A DNA stretch of 64,000 nt from Paludibacteraceae bacterium (lineage in GTDB: Bacteria; Bacteroidota; Bacteroidia; Bacteroidales; Paludibacteraceae). Numbering within the stretch: position 1 is the first letter of the stretch; each line of letters opens with the position of its first letter. The stretch is from the NCBI GenBank assembly GCA_024399495.1, contig JAKSNY010000001.1, positions 1-64,000 of the forward strand, given 5' to 3'. The notes under the pieces were generated by a model, which saw nothing but the letters and a program-made list of their open reading frames with translations, was not told the origin of the DNA and made no database searches. Below, piece after piece: positions 37,371-46,969 of the stretch. Made by a program: the position numbers and the translations under genes.

Positions 37371-37410
37371 AATCGTTTAACCGATTCAACGATTCTCCGA
37401 TTAAACAATT
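37371..37410. repeat. Degenerate octamer array between reductase genes
   Basis: Octamers aaccgatt, caacgatt, ctccgatt and aaacaatt follow one another from 37379 to 37410. They share the pattern nnncgatt with the octamer family elsewhere in the window. The array fills most of the gap before the OYE start. Confidence 0.6.
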
Positions 37411-37417
37411 AATCACT

Positions 37418-38644
37418 ATGAGTGAACTTTTTACACCATTCAAACTTGGTCCCATTACCCTCAGAAACCGTACAATAAGAAGTGCGGCTTTTGAAAACAT
37501 GTGTTATGATAACAAACCTTCTCAGGATTTGTTCAATTACCACACAAGTGTGGCACGCGGCGGTATAGGTATGACAACCATTGCCTACTGTGCTGTAAAC
37601 AAGAGCGGTGTCTCCTTTAAAGGTCAACTGTGGATGCGTCCTGAAATTATACCTGACCTTAAGAAACTTACTGATGCCATTCATGCAGAAGGGGCAAAAG
37701 CAAGTATCCAGCTCGGTCACTGCGGCAATATGACACACTTCTATACCTGTGGATGCCTACCTGTAGGTGCCTCATCGGGGTTCAATATGTATTCACCAAC
37801 ATTTGTCAGAGGGCTTAAAATATCAGAAATAAAATCCTTGATAAAGGATTTTGGCAAGGCGGTGGATATGTGTCGTGAGGCTGGTTTTGACTGTGTAGAG
37901 ATTCATGCAGGACATGGTTATCTTATTTCACAATTCATATCTCCATATACAAATCACCGCCACGATGAGTACGGCGGTAGCCTTGAAAACCGTATGCGCT
38001 TTATGAAAGAGGTGCTGGCAGAGGTTATGGAGCATGCTAAAGATGATATGGCTGTGGTTGTAAAAACCAATATGTTTGACGGATTCAAGGGTGGTATGGA
38101 ATTGCCTGACTGTATTACTGTAGCCAAAGAGATAGAGAAGGCAGGAGTTCACGGCATAGTACTCAGTGCCGGTTTTGTAAGCAAAGCCCCAATGCACGTT
38201 ATGCGTGGAGCAATGCCACTAAAAACACTCTCATATTATATGAATCCATGGCGTTTTTGGTGGCTGAAACTTGGTCTGAAGATGGCTGGCAGACTTTTGA
38301 TACCTACTGTTCCTTTTAAAGAGACATACTTCCTTGAGGACTCTCTAAAATTCCGCAAAGAGATTAAGTGTCCACTTATATACGTAGGTGGCGTAGTAAG
38401 CCGTGCAAACTGCGAGACTGTACTTAATAGCGGTTTTGAACTTATACAGATGGCACGTGTTCTTGTAAATGACCCTGAATTTGTAAACCACATGAAAAAT
38501 TCAGACGACAGTTACCACAGCACATGCAAGCACTCCAACTACTGCATTGGCCGTATGTACACACTTGAAATGAAATGCCACCACTGCGTAGAGAATTTGC
38601 CTAAGAAACTTCAAAAAGAGGTGGAAGAGGCAGAAAAGCATTAA
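37418..38644 (+). CDS. NADH:flavin oxidoreductase (Old Yellow Enzyme), BaiCD-like 5-beta-reductase candidate
   Basis: A 408-residue FMN-dependent TIM-barrel ene-reductase. [20 protein letters not shown] opens the barrel. [19 protein letters not shown] and [12 protein letters not shown] are the hallmark motifs of the 2,4-dienoyl-CoA reductase/BaiCD branch. Near the end CKHSNYC and KCHHC supply four cysteines as in the iron-sulfur site of that branch, and the C-terminal FAD/NAD(P) domain of BaiCD is missing. Next to a 5-alpha-reductase-type gene it resembles the 5BR enzymes reported in Bacteroidales bile-acid clusters. No hydroxysteroid dehydrogenase gene is adjacent. Its stop overlaps rnhB by 4 nt in convergent orientation. 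Confidence 0.88.
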   Translation: MSELFTPFKLGPITLRNRTIRSAAFENMCYDNKPSQDLFNYHTSVARGGIGMTTIAYCAVNKSGVSFKGQLWMRPEIIPDLKKLTDAIHAEGAKASIQLGHCGNMTHFYTCGCLPVGASSGFNMYSPTFVRGLKISEIKSLIKDFGKAVDMCREAGFDCVEIHAGHGYLISQFISPYTNHRHDEYGGSLENRMRFMKEVLAEVMEHAKDDMAVVVKTNMFDGFKGGMELPDCITVAKEIEKAGVHGIVLSAGFVSKAPMHVMRGAMPLKTLSYYMNPWRFWWLKLGLKMAGRLLIPTVPFKETYFLEDSLKFRKEIKCPLIYVGGVVSRANCETVLNSGFELIQMARVLVNDPEFVNHMKNSDDSYHSTCKHSNYCIGRMYTLEMKCHHCVENLPKKLQKEVEEAEKH

Positions 38645-39228
38645 GCATCTTTACCTAACAGAGTAAAAGACATTCTATGATAAGGCGATACCCCGTATCG
38701 CCTTATTGCTTCTCTGTGAGCCTTAGTAGGATATCCCTTATTTATGTCCCAACCATACTGTGGACACTCCTCGGCAAGAGTTTTCATATAATCATCACGA
38801 TAAGTCTTGGCAAGCACGGATGCAGCCGCTATTGACATATATTTGCCATCTCCCTTAACTATGGTGTTATAGGGAATACCTGTAGTATTATAAAACCTGT
38901 TACCATCTATTATCAGATATTCAGGCTTATCATTAAGAGCATTTATGGCTCTGTTCATAGCCACTATAGATGCCTTCAGTATATTTATCCTGTCTATCTC
39001 CTCCGCCGTAACCACTCCTATTGCCCATGAAACCGCCTCTTTTTCTATTATTGGTCTAAGTGCATAACGTTGCTTTTCTGTAAGTTGCTTGGAGTCATTA
39101 AGCAGTTCATTTTTGAAATCAGGCGGCAGAATTACTGCTGCGGCATATACAGGGCCTGCAAGGCAACCCCTGCCTGCCTCATCGCAACCGCACTCAATAA
39201 CACCCTCTTTGTAGTATGGAAGTAACAT
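38641..39228 (-). CDS. rnhB: Ribonuclease HII
   Basis: A 195-residue enzyme cutting RNA in RNA-DNA hybrids and excising single ribonucleotides. The active-site signature [21 protein letters not shown] contains the first acidic pair (DE). [14 protein letters not shown] and LIIDGNRF supply further catalytic residues, and the [15 protein letters not shown] region is typical. Length is normal. A -7 element on the minus strand is at 39250-39257, with a 7-bp hairpin (ggagatg/catctcc, 39230-39250) at the start of the leader. Confidence 0.96.
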   Translation of the reverse strand: MLLPYYKEGVIECGCDEAGRGCLAGPVYAAAVILPPDFKNELLNDSKQLTEKQRYALRPIIEKEAVSWAIGVVTAEEIDRINILKASIVAMNRAINALNDKPEYLIIDGNRFYNTTGIPYNTIVKGDGKYMSIAAASVLAKTYRDDYMKTLAEECPQYGWDINKGYPTKAHREAIRRYGVSPYHRMSFTLLGKDA

Positions 39229-39229
39229 T

Positions 39230-39257
39230 GGAGATGAATTTTACATCTCCAAAGTTA
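39230..39257 (-). promoter_or_regulatory. rnhB -7 element with leader hairpin
   Basis: TAACTTTG on the minus strand at 39250-39257 matches TAnnTTTG. The leader then contains ggagatg and catctcc as a 7-bp hairpin that ends just before the start codon and could affect translation, or may end the upstream tra-like transcript. Confidence 0.5.
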
Positions 39258-39268
39258 CGGTTTTTTTC

Positions 39269-40060
39269 TTAAATATCAATAGTAAGCCTGCTCCATTTAC
39301 TCCACAAACCCAAAGAGTCTTTAGCCCTTACATAAATAACATGAGTACCCGATGTCTGGAATGCGTGCTTTACGACATTGAGAGGAGTTGCTATTATATA
39401 TGTACCCTTGATCCCTGCCATGCCCGGATTCAGCACATATTTAGGATTCTCACTATCCTCATAGCCATATTTATCGGTGGTAGTTTCTCCGTCAATAAGA
39501 TACTCGTAAGCCACAACCTCATCTGAATCCGGATCTATAGTTTCTACGGCACTGATAGAATATTCCATTTGTTGGATTAATTCTGTTTTTATAACAGGTA
39601 CAGGAGGATTGTTATCGTAATCTATAACATTTATAACCGCTTCGCCTTTATCTCCATAGTAATCACTTACCACAATTTTAACCATAAATTTAACTACTTT
39701 ATCATTTAGTGTATGTTGTGGCAATATATCTTCTATAACCAATTTTCTTGAATCGTGGTCGAGCGTACATTTAATATATTCGGGTATAGACTGTTCACTA
39801 TACACTTGATATGATACATCTAACCCTGTTTGAATGTAATCATCTGTATAATCAAAATAGATTATTTTTTGTTCTCCATGTCTCAAGATAATTTGAGCAA
39901 CAGATTTTTTAGTGTCAAATTTTCTGCTTTGTGTATTTACATAAACATTTGGAACATCATTGAATTTATGAAATAAATCGTTACGCGTTTCACAAGAAAC
40001 AAGTGTTGCCAATGATATAAAGAACAAATTTGCTCTAAAAATAATATTTGAAACCTTCAT
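39269..40060 (-). CDS. Lipoprotein with PKD/Ig-like C-terminus, last gene of tra-like operon
   Basis: A 263-residue lipoprotein with lipobox LVSC at residues 20-23. The N-terminal half is predicted beta, and the C-terminal half (DPDSDEVVAYEYLIDGE, SGTHVIYVRAKDSLGLWSKW) looks like a PKD or Ig-like fold of the kind used in surface adhesion. I do not recognise a named family. It starts 4 nt after the 1325-residue protein gene and closes the operon. A role in holding or presenting that protein at the cell surface is plausible but unproven. Confidence 0.75.
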   Translation of the reverse strand: MKVSNIIFRANLFFISLATLVSCETRNDLFHKFNDVPNVYVNTQSRKFDTKKSVAQIILRHGEQKIIYFDYTDDYIQTGLDVSYQVYSEQSIPEYIKCTLDHDSRKLVIEDILPQHTLNDKVVKFMVKIVVSDYYGDKGEAVINVIDYDNNPPVPVIKTELIQQMEYSISAVETIDPDSDEVVAYEYLIDGETTTDKYGYEDSENPKYVLNPGMAGIKGTYIIATPLNVVKHAFQTSGTHVIYVRAKDSLGLWSKWSRLTIDI

Positions 40061-40064
40061 ATTC

Positions 40065-43000
40065 CTATTGTTTTATAAGTCTAACCGTTTTACTAATCAT
40101 ATTACCATTATCTTCGGCTTCCAATACCAAAGAAGATACTCCGTCAGGGATATTCTCATAACTTATTATATCAAAATTATCAGATGTATTCATCATCATA
40201 ACTTGTCCTATTGAATTAACAATGGCATAATGGAACATCCCTTTTGAATAATAAATGTTTACGTCCTCCCCCTTTGTTATAGTGGGATAAACCTCAAAAC
40301 CAACTGCAAAACCATCTGAAACCTGAGGTATGAAATCTCTGTCTTCAAAGTGAGAACTCATTGTCGCACTCTTGACTGAAGATGACTGAATATAGATATT
40401 CTCCGCCGTTACCTGAGATTCACACCCAAGTAAGTTTTTAGCAGTAAGTCTTATCTTGTTTTGCCCTGGATTGTAAAGATAACACACCGGATTCTCAATA
40501 TATGATGTTAAACCCTCTACCTCAGAACCTGTAAAATACTGCAATTCCAAATTCCACAGATAATTATCTGCATTCTCACTATTATTGTTCAAAACAAACC
40601 TGGTTCCGCTTTGAAAAGAGAAATTCTCATTAGGATAATCCAATATATTTCTTGTAATTCCATCGGCTGTAATAGAGAAATATGGTTTTACATTTATCAC
40701 CTCTATAGGAATAACCACCGTCTTGGTTTTTGCTCCTGTTATAGTATCCTCTCTATAAACATGTACATCAAAACTTGCACGAGTGTTATATAAACTGCAA
40801 TATTTTTCCATTTCATCGTAAGAAATAACCTTAACCGCAGTATCAGTGGCAGTCCATATAAAACGTGTTGCGTCTTTTATATTTTTAGCAGGGTCATACT
40901 TTGGGACACCTAATGTAACAACAGTGCCTGCACAAGAACCATTGTTATAAACCTCTACATCATCGACCTTTAATTCCTCTATCACATTGATAGTTAAAAT
41001 ATTGCTTGTATCTGACACCTGCGTTGAAATATCATTGCCCACTCTGGAATATACAATTCTTGCCACTTGATATAGACGATCCATTTTCAATGATCCAGCC
41101 TTTAACGATACGTTCTTATTATCATTGCCCGATACCTCCACGTCTGATGTTAATTGTTGCCAAACACCTCCCGCCTCTCTATAAATGTAGTGATATATAT
41201 ATTTATAGTCATTGCTTAGTGACGGAATCCCATATCCGCCTTTTATTACATAACCTTTAATGGATGGGGAATTGGCATTCTCCATAACGTAAACCTCACT
41301 TTTTGAAGCATCTGCAGCCGCTGAAAATGCAATTTTATTATCTTCTATTCCGTCAAAAAAAACAATTTCTATCTTAACGCTATCGCTAAAACATTTTGTT
41401 TTAGTGTTTTGCTTCATTATATAAAAATTCAAGTTAGACGCATCTGAATTTGAGTAAGGCAAAACTGTTGTATTACTATCAGAAAAACCATACCATGCAT
41501 TCTCACTTATATATTTGTTTTTAGCATTGGAGACAATTTGAGCGTTGACGGCATCCTCTTTTACACGGCACCATGCCCTTAAAGCATCTATTCCCGCATT
41601 ATCAACATCTGTACCTGTTTCTGCCGCATAGTCCCAGTTGGCATTTTTCATAAATGATATTATTTTTGTTCTTGACATTGACGAAAAATCTGTTACCGAT
41701 ACGCTTGGCTGTTGATAAGAAACCACACTACGATATAGATAATCAAATACTTTATTCCCTTTCTCAATCAATGAAATGGTAGGTGCTACACCTCGTTGAC
41801 ATAGTAACTTAACTTTATTTTCAGTCTCACTTCTTTCCGCAATCACCACATTTGACGTAACATCATTTAATTCAATAACCTCATCTTCATTTGCAATTAC
41901 ACTCACATCTTTGTAAATGGAATCAGTACACCACGATATCACACACCTGTAGCCTATTGTTTTCCCAGAAAAACTCATTGTGTAAGAATTCGTGTTTGAG
42001 ACTAATTTTCCAACAGTGTCTCCGTGTAATTCATATATTTTATACTCTGCTATCTCCGATAATTGCTCAATGTTGTCAGAACTTACATTAGTGGAGTTTT
42101 TCAATTTAAAAGATATTTTATTCTTTGTAAGTTCATCTCCTTTACACAACCTCTGTTCCAATGGGAACGTCGATGGAGAAAATACCAGATTCTCCTTGTC
42201 TAATATGGGAGTTGGGATATACGTATAATAGTCCTTAGCAATAATTGAAATATAGTATTTATCATCAATCTTGTAGTTATATAATGAACTAAACTCATCA
42301 GAGGCAAAAGACCTTAGTATCACCTTTTGTCTGAATTGTGCCTGAGTCCTGTTTCTTAAAATCGTTGATTTAAGTAAAACATCCTTATCCGGGTCAATCA
42401 CTACAGCAAATTTTAAACGATTCCTATCTATTATATAATTGGAAAAGGTTTTCTTGTCAAGCGGTTCCCAATCTGTGCCGTTAAATGAAACCTCCCACAT
42501 GTAATCCGGATTATACAGGGTTTCTGAATAATTTCCACATTTTATTGCCGCACCTTTTAAATGTATAAAATCCCCCTCTTTGACAAGAGTATCTGTTACG
42601 CAAGTCATTTTAGGTAATTTTTCTGACGCACTGATTGAAGGCAATGTCGCCGCATTTACAACCTCAAATTCAAGAATATTACTTACAACTCCAGCTCCAC
42701 TTGCTATGTCCATATCATAAGTTGGTCCGTAATATATGTATCCTAATGCATAAAAATCTGCATACGTAGAATAATTTTCACTAGAAAAATAACTACTGTA
42801 GATGACCGAATTTTGTATTTTTATTATTGATCCTGCACCATAACCTTTTTTTGCATAAACATCTACATTAGACAAATCTCTTAAATGAAATATTCTACTC
42901 ATTCTATAGTCTTTTGCCTTTGAAACAGAAAAATTTTCTATTGTATTTTCATCATAATTGGTCATATCTGAATCTATTGACCGCTGCAATACATTAGTTC

Positions 43001-44042
43001 TGCGTCTGTAACAATACTCCTTTTTAAGGTAACCCCTTCTTTTTAGAAAGGATTTTTGTTTGGCATTATCATTCACAAATTCAATGGTTGGTTCTGTAAC
43101 GCCATTACACACCTTAGAACACTGTTTATCTATTAGTCCACAACCTGTCCATTGAGAAATTGAACCAATATTAGTGGGAAAATTTGACGCACCGATGGAA
43201 GCCAGATATGCTCCGACACCATAGTTATAGATCAATTTTGTCCCATTTACAATACATTTTTTTTCGGGTAAGTTTATCGTATCCGCTATTACAGAAATCA
43301 CCGCATCCGGATTATTATATATTAAATATACATCACCCGAACCTGTGTTATACATAGGGTTAAATGACCCATTGACATTTATTAAAGAATTAGTGGACGA
43401 GGGAAAAATTTTAAATTTAGCCTGTGCTCCTGTGTTTGCATTCTCAATGGAAACCCGTTGCTCCTTAACATATTTTTTTGTTTCCGTAGGATCATAACCG
43501 GAACCACAAATATCCACTACCGGCTCCACAAGAAAAGAATACTCCACTTTTAATTTGTACTCATTATTGGAAGACAGCTTACTTATGTCCGCCGCAATGG
43601 AATCATTGAACTCAATTGAACATGCCTGATACGTACCACCCACTACGGTATAACTTGAAGGAGTGGAAACGCTTCTCACATCAATATAGCCACTTTTTTT
43701 AAGTGACGAAAACTCATAATAAGTGTTGTTTGAGACAAGTGAATAATACACTTTTCTTTCATATTTTATTTCATTTACAGTCCAATATCCACATACTTCA
43801 TTTGGAATCATTGCAGATCGAACAAAAAAATTATACCACGATAATTCTGTTGATACTGTACAATCTAATTTCCCATTAGTAATCAATTGTTTTTCTATAG
43901 TAATACATGAGTTGGAAACAACAGGCATTTTTTCCATATATGAACTCATATCAAATAGTGCGTTACCCCACCAGTAATTAAAAGCAAAAGAAACATTTGA
44001 TACTATTAATAATGTGCTTATTACAGATAAAATTTTTTTCAT
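40065..44042 (-). CDS. Large secreted protein with type IX-like sorting domain
   Basis: A 1325-residue exported protein with signal peptide (MKKILSVISTLLIVSNVSFAF). The chain is mostly beta. A PKD-like unit lies near residues 1150-1240 (NPVCYLYNPGQNKIRLTAKN). The last 75 residues, from VYPTITKGEDVNIYYSKGM through IVNSIGQVMMMNT to KTVRLIKQ, have the layout of a type A C-terminal domain recognised by the type IX secretion system. Cysteine pairs near 300-345 (CGLIDKQCSKVC) suggest disulfides. No enzyme domain was recognised. It lies 8 nt downstream of the barrel gene in the tra-like operon. A giant adhesin or appendage component is the best guess. Confidence 0.78.
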   Translation of the reverse strand: MKKILSVISTLLIVSNVSFAFNYWWGNALFDMSSYMEKMPVVSNSCITIEKQLITNGKLDCTVSTELSWYNFFVRSAMIPNEVCGYWTVNEIKYERKVYYSLVSNNTYYEFSSLKKSGYIDVRSVSTPSSYTVVGGTYQACSIEFNDSIAADISKLSSNNEYKLKVEYSFLVEPVVDICGSGYDPTETKKYVKEQRVSIENANTGAQAKFKIFPSSTNSLINVNGSFNPMYNTGSGDVYLIYNNPDAVISVIADTINLPEKKCIVNGTKLIYNYGVGAYLASIGASNFPTNIGSISQWTGCGLIDKQCSKVCNGVTEPTIEFVNDNAKQKSFLKRRGYLKKEYCYRRRTNVLQRSIDSDMTNYDENTIENFSVSKAKDYRMSRIFHLRDLSNVDVYAKKGYGAGSIIKIQNSVIYSSYFSSENYSTYADFYALGYIYYGPTYDMDIASGAGVVSNILEFEVVNAATLPSISASEKLPKMTCVTDTLVKEGDFIHLKGAAIKCGNYSETLYNPDYMWEVSFNGTDWEPLDKKTFSNYIIDRNRLKFAVVIDPDKDVLLKSTILRNRTQAQFRQKVILRSFASDEFSSLYNYKIDDKYYISIIAKDYYTYIPTPILDKENLVFSPSTFPLEQRLCKGDELTKNKISFKLKNSTNVSSDNIEQLSEIAEYKIYELHGDTVGKLVSNTNSYTMSFSGKTIGYRCVISWCTDSIYKDVSVIANEDEVIELNDVTSNVVIAERSETENKVKLLCQRGVAPTISLIEKGNKVFDYLYRSVVSYQQPSVSVTDFSSMSRTKIISFMKNANWDYAAETGTDVDNAGIDALRAWCRVKEDAVNAQIVSNAKNKYISENAWYGFSDSNTTVLPYSNSDASNLNFYIMKQNTKTKCFSDSVKIEIVFFDGIEDNKIAFSAAADASKSEVYVMENANSPSIKGYVIKGGYGIPSLSNDYKYIYHYIYREAGGVWQQLTSDVEVSGNDNKNVSLKAGSLKMDRLYQVARIVYSRVGNDISTQVSDTSNILTINVIEELKVDDVEVYNNGSCAGTVVTLGVPKYDPAKNIKDATRFIWTATDTAVKVISYDEMEKYCSLYNTRASFDVHVYREDTITGAKTKTVVIPIEVINVKPYFSITADGITRNILDYPNENFSFQSGTRFVLNNNSENADNYLWNLELQYFTGSEVEGLTSYIENPVCYLYNPGQNKIRLTAKNLLGCESQVTAENIYIQSSSVKSATMSSHFEDRDFIPQVSDGFAVGFEVYPTITKGEDVNIYYSKGMFHYAIVNSIGQVMMMNTSDNFDIISYENIPDGVSSLVLEAEDNGNMISKTVRLIKQ

Positions 44043-44050
44043 AATCCATA

Positions 44051-44596
44051 TTATTTAATGTTATACTTGATACCTAAAGAGAACAGAGGATGAAAATAGT
44101 TGTATCCCCCACTCCTATAAAAACCCCAATCCCAGCCTTGCTGTGCCTGTAGTACAAATGAAAGTTGCGGGATTGCGTAAAATTCAAAATTCACGCCCAA
44201 GTCAAGTCCCATTACAAATCCCGATGTGGTTTTGTCAATATCCTTGTTTCTCCAATCATCATAACCTAAATTCATATCTCCTGACAGATGAAGATAAAAC
44301 CACGAAACCGGATGCCAGACACTGCACTCAACACCAGGATAAACCTTTATTCCCCAAAAATCTGCATTTTTGAATTTACCTTTTTCAAAATCCACATTTA
44401 CAAGGAATGACCATCTTTTAGAAAAATGGTATTGATACAGCACCCCCACATCAAATGTCTGACCTAAGCCTGTTCCTGCTCTAAACCCTATGGCATTCAT
44501 ACCTTTGATATGCGATATCGCTGATTCAGCGTATGCAGGAGATACACAGGAAACCATAATCGTCGCCAATACAGAATAAAATAAAACCTTTCTCAT
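44051..44596 (-). CDS. Small outer-membrane beta-barrel protein, possible TraO
   Basis: A 181-residue protein with signal peptide (residues 1-23, ending PAYA) and eight to ten amphipathic strands to the C-terminus (IGFRAGTGLGQTFDVGVLYQ, VMGLDLGVNFEFYAIPQLSF), ending in YNIK. The size, position after traN and barrel pattern fit TraO, the outer-membrane protein of Bacteroides conjugative transposons. Similarity at residue level is too weak for me to be sure. The gap to the traN-like gene is 15 nt. Confidence 0.65.
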   Translation of the reverse strand: MRKVLFYSVLATIMVSCVSPAYAESAISHIKGMNAIGFRAGTGLGQTFDVGVLYQYHFSKRWSFLVNVDFEKGKFKNADFWGIKVYPGVECSVWHPVSWFYLHLSGDMNLGYDDWRNKDIDKTTSGFVMGLDLGVNFEFYAIPQLSFVLQAQQGWDWGFYRSGGYNYFHPLFSLGIKYNIK

Positions 44597-44611
44597 ATAA
44601 AATAATATTAG

Positions 44612-45709
44612 TTAATATAATGCTTTTGCCTTCAGCAACTCTTTGTCCGAAACAGGAAACGAAAGATGCCTACCCCCGTTTTTCTCGAACATTTCAAAGT
44701 AGAGAATTCTGCTGGGAGGTATGGTGAATCTTGAAAAAAACATTACAATAGATTCCGCCTCTCCTCCTTTAAGAATAGCAGGAGACACACTTTTAGAGAA
44801 ATAAACATAAACAGGATTTAACTCCTCCTCTTGAATTGCCGTAGTTTTAGTCTCTTTTTTATCTTTAATATAACCCTTTAGAAAATCCATTTCATACTCA
44901 ATTTTACCATAATTCTGAATATCAAATCTAAATGCAAGCATATCATTGTAGGCATATATTCCAGACATCGCAAAAACCATTTTAGACCTGATTACTCCGA
45001 TATCGTTCAGCGACGGTTTTTCACCAACAAGTTTTTTGGCAAAAGAGTTCATCTGCTTATCATTTACGGAATTGTTTCTAAAAATGGCTTGCGACGACTG
45101 TTCTTCATCCTCATCTGACGACAGTCGCACAGACAGTCTGTCAGGAAGAGAATCAGGTTTTACAATGAAGGTATAGATATATCCGGTCTCTGTAATAAAG
45201 TGAATGTTTGTTTCTGCAAAATCTGTTTCAATCGCTTTTGCCTTAATAATGTTGTCTATTTTATCAGCGTATGCCGCTATTACGGAATTACTTCCCAATA
45301 CAATGTCAGTAATTTTTTCTCCACATATAAAATGTGTTGTTTTTTCAGAAGAAAACCCGATGGAATCGGTAGAAAATGATTCTCCCTCCTGTTGCCATAC
45401 ATATTTTTCCAAATTCTGCGAATAGACGACATTAAATTGATGATACCCACCGTCTGATGTTACTATAGAAATGGTTGATTCGGAAAAATCCGGCTTGGAA
45501 CTCTGCAATTTTAACATTTTATCCGACGACAGCCTTTCCCCTATAATGGCACTGCTGCCAAAATCAACATATTTTATATCACTTGAGAATTTGAGTACTA
45601 CACAATGAGTGTCGTTCAATTGTAATTTTTCTGATTCATCTGCATATACGTGATTCATTGACACTATAATAGCAGAAATAGCAAACATATAAAATTTAAG
45701 ATTCTTCAT
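44612..45709 (-). CDS. traN: TraN/DUF4138-like conjugation protein with duplicated N-terminal module
   Basis: A 365-residue exported protein (signal peptide MKNLKFYMFAISAIIVSMNHVYA). TraN is the VirB9-like outer-membrane-complex protein of Bacteroides conjugation systems. Its beta module appears twice here: YVDFGSSAIIGER ... TISIVTSDGGYHQFNVVYS at about residues 46-108, and DIVLGSNSVIAAY ... NIHFITETGYIYTFIVKPD at about 135-195. The C-terminal half (MNSFAKKLVGEKPSLNDIGV onward) matches the DUF4138 region. Family members usually show the first module once, as far as I know. The start overlaps the traM-like stop by 4 nt. Confidence 0.82.
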   Translation of the reverse strand: MKNLKFYMFAISAIIVSMNHVYADESEKLQLNDTHCVVLKFSSDIKYVDFGSSAIIGERLSSDKMLKLQSSKPDFSESTISIVTSDGGYHQFNVVYSQNLEKYVWQQEGESFSTDSIGFSSEKTTHFICGEKITDIVLGSNSVIAAYADKIDNIIKAKAIETDFAETNIHFITETGYIYTFIVKPDSLPDRLSVRLSSDEDEEQSSQAIFRNNSVNDKQMNSFAKKLVGEKPSLNDIGVIRSKMVFAMSGIYAYNDMLAFRFDIQNYGKIEYEMDFLKGYIKDKKETKTTAIQEEELNPVYVYFSKSVSPAILKGGEAESIVMFFSRFTIPPSRILYFEMFEKNGGRHLSFPVSDKELLKAKALY

Positions 45710-46773
45710 TTTATTCGTTTTATTGTTACTAAATAGTTTGATGAAATGGATATTTTTGATTCTTTTATCGATCCTTGCACCGCATTTTTAATTACATCGC
45801 CTATAGAAGAAATGGTGGAATTTATCACCTTGCTTTTAGAGCCTGTCTTAATATCTACACCCCCTAACGCCGCCGATGCGGCTTTAGATTTTGTGTCACT
45901 GACAATATTATCCGGGACATATATCCCCTCAAATCCATCACTATCGTAAACAGTCCCCTTAAACAGAAGAATTTTATTTCTATAGTTTATGTTCTGTATT
46001 TTAATTATTCCTCTTCCGTTTCCAAAAGTCAGTTTCCCGTAAACAAATGTGTTTTTGGGAACATTAACGCCATCTATTTCAAGAGTTTCAATTAGTCTTA
46101 ATTTTATTATAGCACCTGATTTAAGGTTTTTTTGATCCCCATGGACAACCGCTTTTACATCACCTTCAAAATTATCGGTATTCGACTCTAACCCATAAAA
46201 TCCTCCAACCCCTGACCTGCTATTGCTTGTGACATTATCACTAGAAGCCATCTCCACTTTTTGATCCTTCACCATTACATCATCTTCGTTAGGAGTCTCA
46301 TATTTAGTATATCCGTAATCAGAAAGGTTGATTCCCAATTCTTTTTCCAATTGAGCCCGCTTTTTTTTCATAATCTCCCTTTTTCTTTCGTATTTATTCT
46401 CCGTTTTACGCTTTTTTTCGTCCATACTGATGCTGGATGACATACAAGTTTTGTAGTTTGGACTTTGAGATGTTTTGCGGGCTCCATCGGATTCAGGTAT
46501 TGTATCGTGTTGTAAAATGCTAAATGAGTGCTTTTGCATCATATCTCTGTGATTTTGTTCTTGATTGCGTATCTCCTCCCTTTTTTCAGCGGCAAATCTG
46601 TCTGCCGCCAAATCCTCCTCTTTAGAATCTGGTATATCCATATTTATATCATACGATTTCCCCATTGCATTGATATCTGACTGCGTTCCGCCACCCAATA
46701 CATAATATGTAACTATTACCAGTATCAATGCAAATACCGAATAGATATGAAGGGATTTCTGTTTTCTGCCCAT
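45706..46773 (-). CDS. traM: TraM conjugation protein (VirB10-like)
   Basis: A 355-residue bitopic protein: one hydrophobic segment at residues 8-26, a long charged periplasmic linker rich in K and E (residues 45-170), and a C-terminal beta domain starting near 205 (AVVHGDQKNLKSGAIIKLRL, VNVPKNTFVYGKLTFGNGRG, DSDGFEGIYVPDNIV). These segments match TraM of Bacteroides conjugative transposons, which corresponds to VirB10 and links the inner and outer membranes. It lies 1 nt from traL and overlaps traN by 4 nt. Confidence 0.9.
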   Translation of the reverse strand: MGRKQKSLHIYSVFALILVIVTYYVLGGGTQSDINAMGKSYDINMDIPDSKEEDLAADRFAAEKREEIRNQEQNHRDMMQKHSFSILQHDTIPESDGARKTSQSPNYKTCMSSSISMDEKKRKTENKYERKREIMKKKRAQLEKELGINLSDYGYTKYETPNEDDVMVKDQKVEMASSDNVTSNSRSGVGGFYGLESNTDNFEGDVKAVVHGDQKNLKSGAIIKLRLIETLEIDGVNVPKNTFVYGKLTFGNGRGIIKIQNINYRNKILLFKGTVYDSDGFEGIYVPDNIVSDTKSKAASAALGGVDIKTGSKSKVINSTISSIGDVIKNAVQGSIKESKISISSNYLVTIKRIK

Positions 46774-46774
46774 A

Positions 46775-46969
46775 TTAAATTTTATCTATAAGTTTAAAAT
46801 ACGCCATCATTGTTTGCGTTATAAGTACTGTCAAGCAAACAACAAATGTCACTATTAATGCACGCTTCCTTTTTGAGGTATTCATTTCATTCAAGTAAAA
46901 ACTGAATCTGTCACTTATGCTCTTGATTATAAGAGCAATGCGTTTTCTATAATACTCCGTTTTGTTCAT
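46775..46969 (-). CDS. traL: TraL-like small membrane protein
   Basis: A 64-residue protein with a basic N-terminus (YYRKRIALIIKSISDRF) and one hydrophobic segment at about residues 39-58. Size and position between traK and traM match TraL (DUF3989) of Bacteroides conjugation clusters, an inner-membrane component of unclear role. The start codon overlaps the traK stop by 1 nt. Confidence 0.75.
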   Translation of the reverse strand: MNKTEYYRKRIALIIKSISDRFSFYLNEMNTSKRKRALIVTFVVCLTVLITQTMMAYFKLIDKI

